A DNA stretch of 64,000 nt from Akkermansia biwaensis (GCF_026072915.1 NZ_AP025943.1:1798001-1862000), one strand, 5' to 3'. Shown: positions 6,474 to 15,951, counted from the stretch's first letter. The notes: a model not told the origin generated them from the letters alone. Program-made: numbers and translations.

Positions 6474-9467
6474 ATGAACTTGATTCCCTTCCGATCCATG
6501 ATGGCGGTCACGGCGCTCGGAGCCGGGCTTGCCCTGCCTCTGTTTGCCCAGTCTTCCGCCCCCTCCACTTCATCCGCGGCCGCATCCGGTCACGCGAAAA
6601 AAGCGTCCAGGATGCCGGTGTACCCCATTCCCCAGAAGATGACCAGGAGCGGCGGTTCCGTAACGGTCCCCGCGCTGAAGCTGATCGGCGCCAAGGATGC
6701 CCCCACCATGAACGCGTTGAAGAGCATGTTCGCGCTGTCTCCGAACGGGCTGCCCGTTCAGATGTCCATCATCAAGGGAAGCAAGAAGCCTGCCGGGAAT
6801 ATTCCGCAGAAGGCGGGCGCCTATTCCCTGAGCGTGACACCGCAGGGAATCCGGATGACGGGGTATGACGACGAGGGTCTGTTTTACGCGGCCCAGACCC
6901 TGCTTCAACTGGCGGAGAAGACGCCCTCCGGCGTGACGATTCCGCAGGTGGAGGTTCTGGACTGGCCGGATGTTCCGTTCCGCGGCACTATTGAAGGTTT
7001 TTACGGGCTGCCGTGGGGGCAGGAAGGCCGCATCAGCCAGTTCAAGTTTTACGGGAAGTACAAGATGAATACCTACATCTACGGCCCGAAGGACGACGTG
7101 TTTCACGGTTTTTCCAAGAGGTGGCGGGAACCTTATCCGGCGGATATGGCCAAGGATTTGAAGGAGCTGGTGAAGATCGCGAAGGAAAACAAGGTGAATT
7201 TCGTCTGGGCCGTGCACCCCGGTGCGGATATTCACTGGGGAGAGGCGGACCGGAAGGCGGCCGTGAAGAAGTTTGAGATGATGTATGATCTGGGGTTCCG
7301 CTCCTTTGCCGTGTTTTTTGACGACATTGGCGGGGAGGGTGCCAAGCCTGAAGGCCAGGTGGAGTTCCTGAATTACCTGAACAAGGAGTTTATCCACAAG
7401 AAGCCGGACGTAACCCCGCTGATCGTGTGCCCCACGGCGTATTCCGGCGGCGGAGGCCGTTATCACGAGGTGATGGGAGAACATTTGGACAAGGATATCG
7501 GCATCATGTGGACGGGGTCCGGCATCGTGAGCGATATCCGCACCCCGGCCCTGAAGGGAATCAACAAGTTTTTGCAGAGACCCGCTTTCATCTGGTGGAA
7601 TTTCCCGGTAACGGATTACGTCCGCCATGCCCTGTTCCTGGGACGCACTTACGGCGTGGATGCGGATGCCATGCCGTACATGCAGGGGTTTGCCTCCAAT
7701 CCGATGGACAAGCCGGAGGCCTCCAAGATTTCCCTGTTCAGCGTGGCGAACATGACCTGGAACGCCAAAGCGTATGATTCCGACAAGACGTGGAAGGACA
7801 GCATCCGCATTTTGTTCCCCGGTTGCGCCTCCGCGATGCAGACGTTTGCCAACCACAATAGCGACGGCGGTCCGAGCGGGCACAATTACCGCAAGGAGGA
7901 GTCCGTGGAGATCGCCCCCGTGGTGGAACAGGTGCTGGACCAGTGCCGCCGCGGCGCTAAGGTGGCGGACAGCAAGGCGTTTGAACGCCTGAAGGCCGAG
8001 TTTTCCAAGATGGCCCAGGCTCCGGACGTAATCCGGGCCAAGTCGAACAATCCCGCCTTTGTCGCGGAAGTAGAGCCCTGGCTGATCCAGTTTGAATCCC
8101 TCGGCAAGGCGGGGTTGAACAGCATGCAGATGCTGGAGGCCACGGAGGCGGGGAATTCCTCCGCGGCATTGAATTACGCCATGGAGGCCGCCTGCCTGCT
8201 GGCGGAGATGCAGCGCTACAGCAAGGAGATCAGCAAGGCCATCAACAAGCACGTGACGGAGGTGACCAAGAAGAATTCCCCGTGGCAGACGGCCGTCAAG
8301 CCGTCCGAACTGGTGATGGCCCCCGCCGTGCGCGAGTTGCTGGACCTGGGGTCCACTCCCGTGCTTTCCCGTGTGAGCGGTCAGGCCGTGGGGCGGGTGA
8401 AGCCCTACGTTTCCACCAAGCTGAAGAACGGCATTGAAAAGATGCTGGATGACGATCCCGAATCCTATTTTTACTGCAAGGAAGTGCAGAAGAAGGGCGA
8501 CTTTTTCGGCGTGGACCTGGGCGTTCCCCGCGAGATACGCACCGTTTCCATCGTGATGGGCCGGAATGATTCTGACAAGGATGCCGTAAACAAGGGACAA
8601 CTGGAAGTATCCATGGACGGACAGTCATGGTCGCCCCTGATGCCGGAAACGAGCGGCGTGCGCGTGGAATACCAGGGTAGTGGGAAAAAAGGCCGCTTTG
8701 TGCGCTACCGTGCCACGGTGCAGGGCGTTCCCGGCGGCAAGTCTGACGTGTGGACGGCCATCCGCGATTTTAAGGTGAACGCCCCCGCCGCTCCTTCCGT
8801 GCTGACGGACGCTCCCGCTTTCAAGAGCGCCGTGGCTGAGACCGGGGACAGGGATATTTCCCTGAAGCGCATCATGGAGGTGCACCCGCTGTCTCCCAGG
8901 AAGTCTCTGGGGCTTCAAATTCCTGCCGGAGCGGCTGTGGAGTCCGCGTCCATCAATCTGAAGACGCCGGATATGAAGTGGGCCAAACTGTTTATTTCCA
9001 TGGACGGGAAGGGGTGGACGGAAGTGCCGCTGAAAGCGGACGGCTCCGCAGAGATCGGCGGAGTGGTGAAAGGAGTCAAGCTGGTGAATGCCGGTTCATC
9101 CCCGCAGGAGGTGACGCTGGAAGAGTTCAAGCTCAATCTTGCCAACAAGGGCAAGAAGGACGGCAACAGCGGCGCGGCCGGCGATTTCAACCTGGCTACG
9201 TTCCTGCCCGTGGAGTTGTCCCCGGAGCGGGTGGAGATTCCCTGCACTTCTCCGCGGGCGAATTCGGCCATCGTCCTGTCGGACGGCAGGGAAGCTACCG
9301 TTCAGGCTTGCGGCGCGGATGGCCGCTGGGTTCCCGTGGGCAGTCTGGGCAAGGGGAAAAAAGTGACCACCTTGAATTTGAAGTCCGTCAAGAAGCCGGT
9401 CAAGGCTATCGGCCTTACGGGCAAGAAGGATACTTCCGTGAATATTTTTGAGGTGATCTGGAAGTAG
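6474..9467 (+). CDS. Secreted GH84 beta-N-acetylglucosaminidase
   Basis: A 997-residue exported glycosidase that removes terminal beta-linked GlcNAc, probably from mucin O-glycans or other host glycans. A signal peptide (residues 1 to about 25, ending LPLFAQS) is followed by a GH20b-like N-terminal domain (YPIPQKM onward). The NAGidase TIM barrel begins at RGTIEGFYGLPWG. The catalytic aspartate pair of substrate-assisted GH84 enzymes is D283-D284 in FFDDIGGEG. A helical domain follows. The last 300 or so residues include an F5/8-type discoidin-like region (FFGVDLGVPREIRTVSI; RYRATVQG) likely to bind sugar. It is monocistronic, with its own promoter and terminator. Family assignment is strong; exact substrate is inferred. 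Confidence 0.95.
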   Translation: MNLIPFRSMMAVTALGAGLALPLFAQSSAPSTSSAAASGHAKKASRMPVYPIPQKMTRSGGSVTVPALKLIGAKDAPTMNALKSMFALSPNGLPVQMSIIKGSKKPAGNIPQKAGAYSLSVTPQGIRMTGYDDEGLFYAAQTLLQLAEKTPSGVTIPQVEVLDWPDVPFRGTIEGFYGLPWGQEGRISQFKFYGKYKMNTYIYGPKDDVFHGFSKRWREPYPADMAKDLKELVKIAKENKVNFVWAVHPGADIHWGEADRKAAVKKFEMMYDLGFRSFAVFFDDIGGEGAKPEGQVEFLNYLNKEFIHKKPDVTPLIVCPTAYSGGGGRYHEVMGEHLDKDIGIMWTGSGIVSDIRTPALKGINKFLQRPAFIWWNFPVTDYVRHALFLGRTYGVDADAMPYMQGFASNPMDKPEASKISLFSVANMTWNAKAYDSDKTWKDSIRILFPGCASAMQTFANHNSDGGPSGHNYRKEESVEIAPVVEQVLDQCRRGAKVADSKAFERLKAEFSKMAQAPDVIRAKSNNPAFVAEVEPWLIQFESLGKAGLNSMQMLEATEAGNSSAALNYAMEAACLLAEMQRYSKEISKAINKHVTEVTKKNSPWQTAVKPSELVMAPAVRELLDLGSTPVLSRVSGQAVGRVKPYVSTKLKNGIEKMLDDDPESYFYCKEVQKKGDFFGVDLGVPREIRTVSIVMGRNDSDKDAVNKGQLEVSMDGQSWSPLMPETSGVRVEYQGSGKKGRFVRYRATVQGVPGGKSDVWTAIRDFKVNAPAAPSVLTDAPAFKSAVAETGDRDISLKRIMEVHPLSPRKSLGLQIPAGAAVESASINLKTPDMKWAKLFISMDGKGWTEVPLKADGSAEIGGVVKGVKLVNAGSSPQEVTLEEFKLNLANKGKKDGNSGAAGDFNLATFLPVELSPERVEIPCTSPRANSAIVLSDGREATVQACGADGRWVPVGSLGKGKKVTTLNLKSVKKPVKAIGLTGKKDTSVNIFEVIWK

Positions 9468-9490
9468 AGGATGCTTGGAATGAACTTGGA

Positions 9491-9525
9491 AAAGGGCTGT
9501 TTCACCGGGTGTGGAACAGCCCTTT
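9491..9525 (+). terminator. Terminator of the GH84 gene
   Basis: A perfect 11-bp stem (AAAGGGCTGTT / AACAGCCCTTT) with a 13-nt loop begins 23 bases after the stop codon. The right arm ends in TTT but has no longer T-run. Confidence 0.7.
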
Positions 9526-9699
9526 GACATTGAGCCGTCCGCGCCATGTCCGGTTCCGCGGCAGAGGAATGGCGATGGAAACAGTATTCTCCTTTGCCGG
9601 ACTGCGGGAGAGTTTTTCAACCGGGAAGGCTGGATTTTTCCCCATTGCGCAGGAACGGGAAGATGGTCTTTGCCTTTCCGGCAGGAACGGCATGCCGTG

Positions 9700-10344
9700 T
9701 CAGGCGTTGCGTTTGTCCGCCAGGTGCATGCAAGCCAGAATGGCGGCGATGATAACCAGGGGGCCCAGCAAGTCCGCGTATCCCATTATTCCAGTATTGA
9801 TGGGGGCCAGGCATAGCAGGAACCACCAGACGAGCGCCAGCAGGCGCAGGATGGGAGAGGTTCCGGCGCTGGAAAGGGATACATAGATGAGCAGGCTCCA
9901 GAAGGAGGAGAAGCGGGGGAGCGTAATGAGCCATTCGCGGTGGCCGTCTGCGGGCCAGGCAAGCGTGCCGTAGGGACCCGCCAGGGGAAGGTCTCCCCAC
10001 GAGCCGTGCGAAGGAAGCGACAGATTCAGCAACAGGCACAGCGCCAGTCCCGCATACGCGGCAATCATCAGGGCCCTCCATTGGGACCCCGTACGGGGGA
10101 CGAGGCACAGGAATGCCGGAACAAGGATGAAGGGGGTAAGCTCTAGAGCCGCTATCCAGGGAGAGAAGGAGGGGCCAACTTCCATCACATTGTTTCCTGC
10201 CTGCGGCACAGCGGACAGAATACCCCAGTAAAGGAGCAGCAGAAGGGTGCATCTGTATTTGACGGCAGGGCCCACCCGTTCGTCCCCGGGCGGAGGCAGG
10301 TTGAGCCATGTTCCGAAATGCGGCTGGTGCGTTTTGTTCGGCAT
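9700..10344 (-). CDS. Multi-pass membrane protein of unknown function
   Basis: A 214-residue hydrophobic protein that I cannot place in a family. After a short polar N-terminus there are about five or six membrane segments (for example CTLLLLLYWGIL, ALELTPFILVPAFLCLV, LMIAAYAGLALCLLLNL, LLALVWWFLLCLAPI and DLLGPLVIIAAILACM). No catalytic or transport motif is evident. The regular spacing of hydrophobic segments and a consensus-like promoter directly upstream favour this frame over the longer overlapping frame on the same strand. It stands alone, between GH84 and the ABC importer operon. Confidence 0.7.
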   Translation of the reverse strand: MPNKTHQPHFGTWLNLPPPGDERVGPAVKYRCTLLLLLYWGILSAVPQAGNNVMEVGPSFSPWIAALELTPFILVPAFLCLVPRTGSQWRALMIAAYAGLALCLLLNLSLPSHGSWGDLPLAGPYGTLAWPADGHREWLITLPRFSSFWSLLIYVSLSSAGTSPILRLLALVWWFLLCLAPINTGIMGYADLLGPLVIIAAILACMHLADKRNA

Positions 10345-10364
10345 AGAGGGGCAAATAGCGCTTT

Positions 10365-10393
10365 TTTGTAGCGGGAACGCACGTCCTTGTCAA
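10365..10393 (-). promoter_or_regulatory. Putative promoter of the membrane protein gene
   Basis: On the minus strand, TTGACA and TACAAA are separated by 17 bp. The -10 box lies 20 bases before the ATG at 10344, giving a short leader. Confidence 0.55.
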
Positions 10394-10487
10394 TAGACCG
10401 GATTTTGCGGGTTGCAGAATGGGGGAGTTTTTCAACAGAATCGGCAATCCGGCTGTCCATTGTGAAAAAGTCGTCACATGCGGAAAC

Positions 10488-10516
10488 TTGCCTCAGATGT
10501 CTTTTTCTGCTAGTCG
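10488..10516 (+). promoter_or_regulatory. Putative promoter of the ABC importer operon
   Basis: TTGCCT, 17 bp spacer, TAGTCG. It has the same TTGCCT and TAG elements as the heptose operon promoter; the leader to the ATG at 10575 would be about 50 nt. Confidence 0.45.
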
Positions 10517-10574
10517 GAGCCTGAAAGGGTGCGGCCAAGATGCCGTGAGCCTACAACCATTTTTCTGATACCTC

Positions 10575-11621
10575 ATGCTTTTTTCAAGATTCCCCCTGTT
10601 GTTCCTGGCCGCCTCCCTCTGCCTGCCTCTCGTTTCCTGCCGGGACGGGAAGAAAGAGGATACGAATGTGATTGAATTGAATTTCGGCCATTTTCCGAAT
10701 GTGACGCATGTGCAGGGCCTGGTGGCCCACCATTTTTCCCGGCAGGGGAACGGGTGGTTTGAAGAGCGCGTGAAGAAGGCCACCGGGAAGGATGTCAAGA
10801 TCAACTGGTATGTGTACAACGCGGGGCCCAGCGCGATGGAGGCGATATTTGCCCGGTCCATTGAATTGACGTATGTGGGCCCCAGTCCCGCCATCAACGC
10901 GTTTGTCCGTTCCCGCGGCCATGATATCAGGATGATCGCCGGAGCCGTGGAAGGGGGCGCTTCCCTGGTGGTGCCGCAGGATTCCGCCCTGAAGGAACCG
11001 CAGGATTTCCGCGGCAAGGTGATAGCCACGCCCCAGCTTGGCAATACGCAGGATGTTTCCGCCCGTGCCTGGTTTTCCCGCGGCGGCCTGCATGTGACGC
11101 AGCGCGGCGGGGACGTGAAGATTCTTCCTACGCCCAATCCGGAGCAGTTGAGCCTGTTCCGCCAGGGGAAGCTGGACGGTGTCTGGACGGTGGAGCCCTG
11201 GGTGAGCCGCCTGGTGATGATGGCCAAAGGGAAGGTGCTGGTGGACGAAAAGGAGTCCATAGCCACGGTACTGGTGTGCGGGTCTGAATTTTTAAAGGAG
11301 AAGCCCGAAGTGGCGCAGGCCGTCGTGAAGGCGCATGAAGAGTTGAACCAGTGGATACGGGAGAATCCGAAGGAGGCCCAGGCCATCGTGGTGAAGGAGC
11401 TGGAGGAGCTTACCCATTCCAGGATTGAACCGGAATTGATTGCCCGGGCATGGAAGAGCATTCACATGAAGGACAAGATTTCCATCCCCAAGTTGCAGCA
11501 GTTTGTGCAGGACGCCTATCATGCCGGATTCATGAAGGAGGTTCCCGACGTTTCCGGCTTGGTGACACCGGAGGCGGTAGAGGAGAAACAGTTGGCCATG
11601 AAGGAGGAAACGCAGGGATGA
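10575..11621 (+). CDS. ABC importer substrate-binding lipoprotein (nitrate/sulfonate/taurine type)
   Basis: A 348-residue SsuA/NrtA-like periplasmic binding protein. The signal peptide ends in the lipobox LVSC, so it is probably a lipoprotein tethered to a membrane. The mature part shows the family pattern: a first beta strand (IELNFGHFPNVTH), the IELTYVGPSPAINAF segment, DFRGKVIATPQLGNTQD, and a hinge followed by LDGVWTVEPWVSRLV. Such proteins deliver aliphatic sulfonates, taurine, nitrate or thiamine precursors; sequence alone does not tell which. Its stop overlaps the ATPase start (ATGA), and the permease follows, so this is a complete three-part importer. Confidence 0.9.
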   Translation: MLFSRFPLLFLAASLCLPLVSCRDGKKEDTNVIELNFGHFPNVTHVQGLVAHHFSRQGNGWFEERVKKATGKDVKINWYVYNAGPSAMEAIFARSIELTYVGPSPAINAFVRSRGHDIRMIAGAVEGGASLVVPQDSALKEPQDFRGKVIATPQLGNTQDVSARAWFSRGGLHVTQRGGDVKILPTPNPEQLSLFRQGKLDGVWTVEPWVSRLVMMAKGKVLVDEKESIATVLVCGSEFLKEKPEVAQAVVKAHEELNQWIRENPKEAQAIVVKELEELTHSRIEPELIARAWKSIHMKDKISIPKLQQFVQDAYHAGFMKEVPDVSGLVTPEAVEEKQLAMKEETQG

Positions 11622-12406
11622 TTATGGGAGAAGAGCATTGCGGGCCGGGCGGATGCAAGCTGCGCATCGCCGGAGTGTCCAAGGTGTTTGAAGGACGGCG
11701 AGGGAAGGTGGAGGCCCTGGAGGGCATCAACCTGAATATCAAGGCCGGGGAGTTCGTTTGCCTGGTAGGCCCCAGCGGCTGCGGAAAGACTACTTTGCTG
11801 AATATTATCGCCGGGCTTGAGTTCCCCTCTTCCGGCACGGTGGAACTGGACGGTGTTCCCGTGAGCGGGCCGGGCCGGGACCGTACCGTGATGTTTCAGG
11901 AGTCCGCCCTGTTTCCGTGGCTGGACGTGCTGGGGAATGTGATGTTCGGCCTGAAGTTGGTACCCGGTCTAACGCGCAGCGCGCGCATGGCCATTGCAGA
12001 GAAGAATCTGGAGCTGGTGGGGCTTCAGGATTGCATGCACGCCCACATTCACGAGCTTTCCGGGGGAATGAAGCAGCGCGTGGCCCTGGCCCGCGCGCTG
12101 GCGACGAATCCCCGCATTTTGCTGATGGATGAACCGTTCGGCGCGTTGGACGCCATGACCCGGGAGCAGCTTTATCAGGATATTCAGGATATCCACCTCA
12201 GGTGGGGCATGACGATTATTTTTGTTACCCACAATATGCGGGAAGCCGTGTGCCTGGGGGACCGCGTGATTTTGTTCACTCCGCATCCGGGACGAATTTG
12301 CGAGGAGTATTCCGTGGATTTGCCCCATCCCAGGGATATCAACAGCCAGGAGCTGGCTCTGTTGTCGTCCCGCATCACCCGTGATTTGAAAGGAGCTGCG
12401 AAATGA
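11618..12406 (+). CDS. ABC importer ATP-binding protein (nitrate/sulfonate type)
   Basis: The ATPase of the importer, 262 residues from the ATG that overlaps the upstream stop. All nucleotide-binding motifs are present: Walker A GPSGCGKTT, Q-loop (MFQESALFPW), signature LSGGMKQRVALARAL, Walker B ILLMDEPFGALD and the H-loop (FVTHNMREAV). The QESALFPWLDVLGNV segment is typical of the SsuB/TauB/NrtD group. A second in-frame ATG at 11624 is possible. It is coupled to the permease by another ATGA overlap. Confidence 0.93.
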   Translation: MIMGEEHCGPGGCKLRIAGVSKVFEGRRGKVEALEGINLNIKAGEFVCLVGPSGCGKTTLLNIIAGLEFPSSGTVELDGVPVSGPGRDRTVMFQESALFPWLDVLGNVMFGLKLVPGLTRSARMAIAEKNLELVGLQDCMHAHIHELSGGMKQRVALARALATNPRILLMDEPFGALDAMTREQLYQDIQDIHLRWGMTIIFVTHNMREAVCLGDRVILFTPHPGRICEEYSVDLPHPRDINSQELALLSSRITRDLKGAAK

Positions 12407-13194
12407 ACAGGAACAGATGGTCCAAATGGGGAGCCCACGCGTGTTCGCTCGTGTTTTTCATTGTCGTCATCTGGGTATGGCAGTATTTGAGCGATGAGAA
12501 GGTCTGGAAGCCTTATTTGTTCCCCTCTCCGCTGGAGGTTTGGGAATACCTGCGCTCATCCTTTGCGGACGGCGCTTTGGAGGAAGCTTCCTGGATTACG
12601 GTGAAGAGGCTGGGGCTGGGTTACGGCATCGGCCTGGTGATGGGGATTCCCCTCGGCATGCTGTGTTCCCGGTTGCAGTTGATGCAGAATACGCTGGGCC
12701 TGGTTTCCCTAGGGTTCCAGGCTCTGCCCAGCGTGTGCTGGGTTCCTCTGGCCACCCTGTGGTTCGGGCAGACAGAGTCCGCCATGCTGTTTGTGGTGAT
12801 CATGGGTACCCTGTGGTCCGTCATCCTGGCTACGGCCAACGGCATGCGGAACGTGCCGCCCATTTATGCCAGGGCCGCCCGCACGATGGGTGCCGGGCCC
12901 ATTTACTGCCTGATCCACGTTACCTTGCCCGCTTCCGCCCCGTTTGTGGTGAGCGGCATGAAACAGGGCTGGGCTTTCGCATGGCGCTCCCTGATGGCGG
13001 CGGAGATTTTCGTGCCCATTCTGACCGGGTTCGGCCTGGGGCAGCTTCTGCACTATGGGCGTGAGCTGAACGCGATGGAGCAGGTGGTGGGCATCATGTT
13101 CGTGATCGTGGTGATCGGGCTCCTGTCGGACAAGATTCTGTTTTCACCTTTGGAACGGTTCCTTCACCGCCGCTGGGGAACGGGGCAGGCCTGA
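12403..13194 (+). CDS. ABC importer permease (nitrate/sulfonate type)
   Basis: The membrane subunit of the importer, 263 residues with about six transmembrane helices starting at CSLVFFIVVIWVWQYL. The coupling-helix region between helices reads GAGPIYCLIHVTLPASAPFVVSGM and is followed by GWAFAWRSLMAAEIF, as in SsuC/TauC. It is the last gene of the operon and faces lpxD, from which it is separated by a shared hairpin. Confidence 0.92.
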   Translation: MNRNRWSKWGAHACSLVFFIVVIWVWQYLSDEKVWKPYLFPSPLEVWEYLRSSFADGALEEASWITVKRLGLGYGIGLVMGIPLGMLCSRLQLMQNTLGLVSLGFQALPSVCWVPLATLWFGQTESAMLFVVIMGTLWSVILATANGMRNVPPIYARAARTMGAGPIYCLIHVTLPASAPFVVSGMKQGWAFAWRSLMAAEIFVPILTGFGLGQLLHYGRELNAMEQVVGIMFVIVVIGLLSDKILFSPLERFLHRRWGTGQA

Positions 13195-13208
13195 ACAGTG
13201 TTTACAGA

Positions 13209-13235
13209 GGGATGGAGCTTGTGCGGCTCCGTCCC
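13209..13235. terminator. Hairpin between convergent genes
   Basis: A 10-bp stem (GGGATGGAGC / GCTCCGTCCC, one G-T pair) with a 7-nt loop lies between the ABC permease and lpxD, which converge here. There is no good T-run on either side, so termination is inferred from position and stem strength. Confidence 0.5.
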
Positions 13236-13253
13236 CGGCTGCTTTGTTCCTGC

Positions 13254-14291
13254 CTAGTTTCCGGATGAATCCAGCTTCCTTTTGAAGGAATGGACTTCCT
13301 TGATGAGGGCCGGAAGTTTCCTGAGGGCCGCAAATTGGCGGCAGGCATCCTTGAAGGGTGAGGCGGGAGTGCCCCAGTAGGCTGCGTTTTCCGGAATGTC
13401 CGCGGTAACGCCCGTTTGTGCCGCCAGCGTGGATTTTGAACCAATTTTGAGATGGCCGGCAATGCCTACCTGGGCCGCGATGGTGACGTAGTCCCCCACA
13501 TGGGTGCTGCCGGCAATTCCGGACAGTGCGACAATGATGCAGTGCTTGCCCACCACAACGTTGTGCCCGATTTGGACGAGGTTGTCTATCTTGGTTCCTT
13601 CCCCGATGACGGTGCGGCCGAACCGGGCGCGGTCAATCGTCGTGTTGGCGCCTACGTCCACATCGTCTCCCAGTTCCACGATGCCTACCTGGTCGATGCC
13701 TACATAGCGTCCATTGTCCCCCATCAGGAAGCCGAAGCCGTCGGAGCCGATGACGGCGCCGGGCTGGATGGTGACGCGGCTGCCGAGCTTGCAGCGCTCG
13801 CGGATGGTGACGTTGGCGTGCAGGCGGCAGTTTTCCCCCATTGTGACGCTGTCGCCGATCTGGCAGGCATTGCCTATGTCCGTGCCGTCGCCTATTTCGC
13901 AGTGCGCGCCAATGCAGGTATAGGCTCCCACCCGGACCCTATCCGGATTGATTTTCGCCGAAGGGTCGATGATGGCCGTGGGATGAATACCGGGCACGAA
14001 CTTATAGGAGGAAGCCTTGAAGTATTTGACCAGGGCATTGAAGGCCATGGACGGGTTGGCTACTTCTACGAAGGCGACGTTTTCCGGATATTTGGGCAGT
14101 CCCGGAGGCACCAGGACAATTCCCGCGGAAGTGTGCAGGAAGTCTTCAAAGTATTTCTCGTTGCCCAGGAAGGAGGCTTCCTCCGGGGTGGCATCGAGAA
14201 GAGAAGCGACCCCGAACACGTTCAGTTCGGGGTCGCCGGAGAGGATTGTTCCCCCGGTGAGGGCGGCCACGGCTTCAAGTGAAAGCTTCAT
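13254..14291 (-). CDS. lpxD: UDP-3-O-acylglucosamine N-acyltransferase
   Basis: The third enzyme of lipid A synthesis, 345 residues, transferring an acyl chain from acyl-ACP to UDP-3-O-acylglucosamine. The N-terminal domain (MKLSLEAVAALTGG onward) is followed by a left-handed beta helix with many hexapeptide repeats (IGDGTDIGNACQIGDS; VTIQPGAVIGSDGFGF). The catalytic histidine is the one in LVQIGHNVVVG. Start chosen at 14291 because it aligns the N-terminus with the family; a frame extension to 14327 is unlikely. It lies 39 bp after the Skp/OmpH gene, the classic skp-lpxD order, though bamA and fabZ are not adjacent here. Confidence 0.95.
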   Translation of the reverse strand: MKLSLEAVAALTGGTILSGDPELNVFGVASLLDATPEEASFLGNEKYFEDFLHTSAGIVLVPPGLPKYPENVAFVEVANPSMAFNALVKYFKASSYKFVPGIHPTAIIDPSAKINPDRVRVGAYTCIGAHCEIGDGTDIGNACQIGDSVTMGENCRLHANVTIRERCKLGSRVTIQPGAVIGSDGFGFLMGDNGRYVGIDQVGIVELGDDVDVGANTTIDRARFGRTVIGEGTKIDNLVQIGHNVVVGKHCIIVALSGIAGSTHVGDYVTIAAQVGIAGHLKIGSKSTLAAQTGVTADIPENAAYWGTPASPFKDACRQFAALRKLPALIKEVHSFKRKLDSSGN

Positions 14292-14330
14292 GGGGATATG
14301 ATTCCGCCTTCCCGGGGGGAATGTCAAGGG

Positions 14331-14966
14331 TTACTTGGCCGGGGCTGCAGGCGCGGCGGGAACGGCCGGGGTCTTTTTCTTGGTGGGATCAAAGCCCGCG
14401 GGCGCGTCCTTGTTGAGTTCCTTCATCACGGTGGGGGTGATGTCCATGCTGGGCTTGGTGTAAACGAAGACGTTGTTGGAACGGAGAGCCTGGGCGCTCT
14501 TGTCCAGAACAAGGTCGTAGTTGCTCTTGGTGGCGATGCCTTCCGCAACCTTGGTGATTTCACCCATGATGTTGGTGGAACGCAGTTTCATTTGTTCCTG
14601 AAGGGATTTGAGCTGGCGTTCCACATAAGTGCGGCGTTCCTGTTCCAGGGCAATCGCCTGCTGGCGCGTGATCTGGGCTTTCTGTTCCAGGTCTTTCTTG
14701 TCCTTTTCATTCAGTGAAGGGTCCTGGAGCTTTTTGACCATTTCGGTGAAATCGGCTTCCATCTTCTTGATGCTTTCCGCACGGGTGTTGTTGTCCTGCT
14801 GGACTGCCTGCGCCGCCTTGTCCACTTCCGCCTGGGCTTCATGCGTTTTGTAGTAGTCGGCAAAGAGTTTCTGCACGTCCACTGTAGCTACTTTCAGTTC
14901 GGCGTTGGCAGTGGCGCTGAATGCCATTGCAGCGGATACACATAATGCTGTTTTGAAGAATCTCAT
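14331..14966 (-). CDS. Skp/OmpH-family periplasmic chaperone
   Basis: A 211-residue exported protein with a signal peptide (ending ATANAEL) and the OmpH start LKVATVDVQKLFADYYKT. A long charged coiled coil (about residues 45-125, e.g. KKLQDPSLNEKDKKDLEQ) should form the tentacles that hold unfolded outer-membrane proteins. The tail is Ala/Pro-rich (PAVPAAPAAPAK). Start placed at 14966; the longer frame to 15032 crosses the promoter. Its position directly before lpxD supports the assignment. Confidence 0.9.
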   Translation of the reverse strand: MRFFKTALCVSAAMAFSATANAELKVATVDVQKLFADYYKTHEAQAEVDKAAQAVQQDNNTRAESIKKMEADFTEMVKKLQDPSLNEKDKKDLEQKAQITRQQAIALEQERRTYVERQLKSLQEQMKLRSTNIMGEITKVAEGIATKSNYDLVLDKSAQALRSNNVFVYTKPSMDITPTVMKELNKDAPAGFDPTKKKTPAVPAAPAAPAK

Positions 14967-14992
14967 AATTTTTAGCGTCTTCTGACTTTGCC

Positions 14993-15020
14993 AGTTTACA
15001 TGTGGAATGGCATGCGTCAA
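14993..15020 (-). promoter_or_regulatory. Putative promoter of the skp-lpxD operon
   Basis: On the minus strand, TTGACG and TAAACT are separated by 16 bp. The leader to the ATG at 14966 would be about 20 nt. Confidence 0.5.
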
Positions 15021-15070
15021 TCTTCTAGCCATATTTCAGGATTGAACTTTTGTCATCATGAGGCCACTTT

Positions 15071-15922
15071 ATGCGCATGCAAACTTTTTCGACCAAGGCT
15101 CAGTTGAAGGGAGCCCTGTCCAAACACCATCGGCAGAATGATCCCGTTATTCTCGTTCCCACGATGGGGGCTCTCCACAGCGGCCACCGTTCCCTGCTGG
15201 AGCAGGCCAGAAAGTTGGCCGGGGAGGACGGCGTGGTGGTGGCCAGCATTTTCGTCAACCCCATCCAGTTCAACAATACTTCCGACTTGCAGACCTACCC
15301 CCGCACTCCGGAGAAGGACTTGGAGCTGTGCGAAGCCGCCGGAGTGGATTACGTGTTTTCCCCGGCTCCGGAAGAGATGTATGCCGGAGAGCGCAGCATC
15401 AGCGTGGAGGAAGATTTTTTGTCCACTACACTGTGCGGGGCGTCACGGCCGGGACATTTTTCCGGGGTTTGCACGGTTTTGGCCAAACTTTTCAATCTGG
15501 TGCAGCCTACGGACGCCATCTTCGGGAAGAAGGATTACCAGCAACTGGCGATTATCCGCCGCATGGTGCGCGACCTGGATATTCCGGTGCGCATCCACGG
15601 TGCGGAGATCGTGCGGCATGAGAACGGCCTTGCCTATTCTTCCCGGAATGCCCGGCTGTCTCCGGAGCAGAAGGAACAGGCTGTCGTGATACGGAAGGCC
15701 ATGCTCCAGGCCAGGGACGAGTTCAGGTCCGGGACGGGAGTCCGGGAAGTGAAGGATCATGCCGCCGCGATGATTGAAGCCGTTCCCGGCACGCGGATTG
15801 ACTACCTAGAGATTGTGGACGCGGAGACCATGCAGCCCCTGGAGGGGAACCGGGAGCCGGCCCTAATGGCCGCCGCCGTGTATTTCGGCGACGTGCGTCT
15901 TATCGACAATATAGAACTTTAA
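15071..15922 (+). CDS. panC: Pantothenate synthetase
   Basis: An ATP-dependent ligase of 283 residues joining pantoate and beta-alanine, the last step to pantothenate. The HIGH-like ATP motif is PTMGALHSGHRSLL, and the KMSKS-like segment is SSRNARLSPEQ. The pantoate/dimer region FGKKDYQQLAIIRRMVRDL is intact. Length matches the family (about 280). The start is either 15071 or the Met two codons later. No other pan gene is adjacent. Confidence 0.95.
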   Translation: MRMQTFSTKAQLKGALSKHHRQNDPVILVPTMGALHSGHRSLLEQARKLAGEDGVVVASIFVNPIQFNNTSDLQTYPRTPEKDLELCEAAGVDYVFSPAPEEMYAGERSISVEEDFLSTTLCGASRPGHFSGVCTVLAKLFNLVQPTDAIFGKKDYQQLAIIRRMVRDLDIPVRIHGAEIVRHENGLAYSSRNARLSPEQKEQAVVIRKAMLQARDEFRSGTGVREVKDHAAAMIEAVPGTRIDYLEIVDAETMQPLEGNREPALMAAAVYFGDVRLIDNIEL

Positions 15923-15951
15923 TCCGGCGGCCATTCCGCTATATTGATTCC

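Noticed and set aside
9617-10477. 286-codon minus-strand frame overlapping the membrane protein gene
   Set aside because: It shares the strand with the 214-codon frame in another phase; its product is Pro/Arg-rich without membrane helices, whereas the 214-codon product is a regular multi-pass protein with a promoter.
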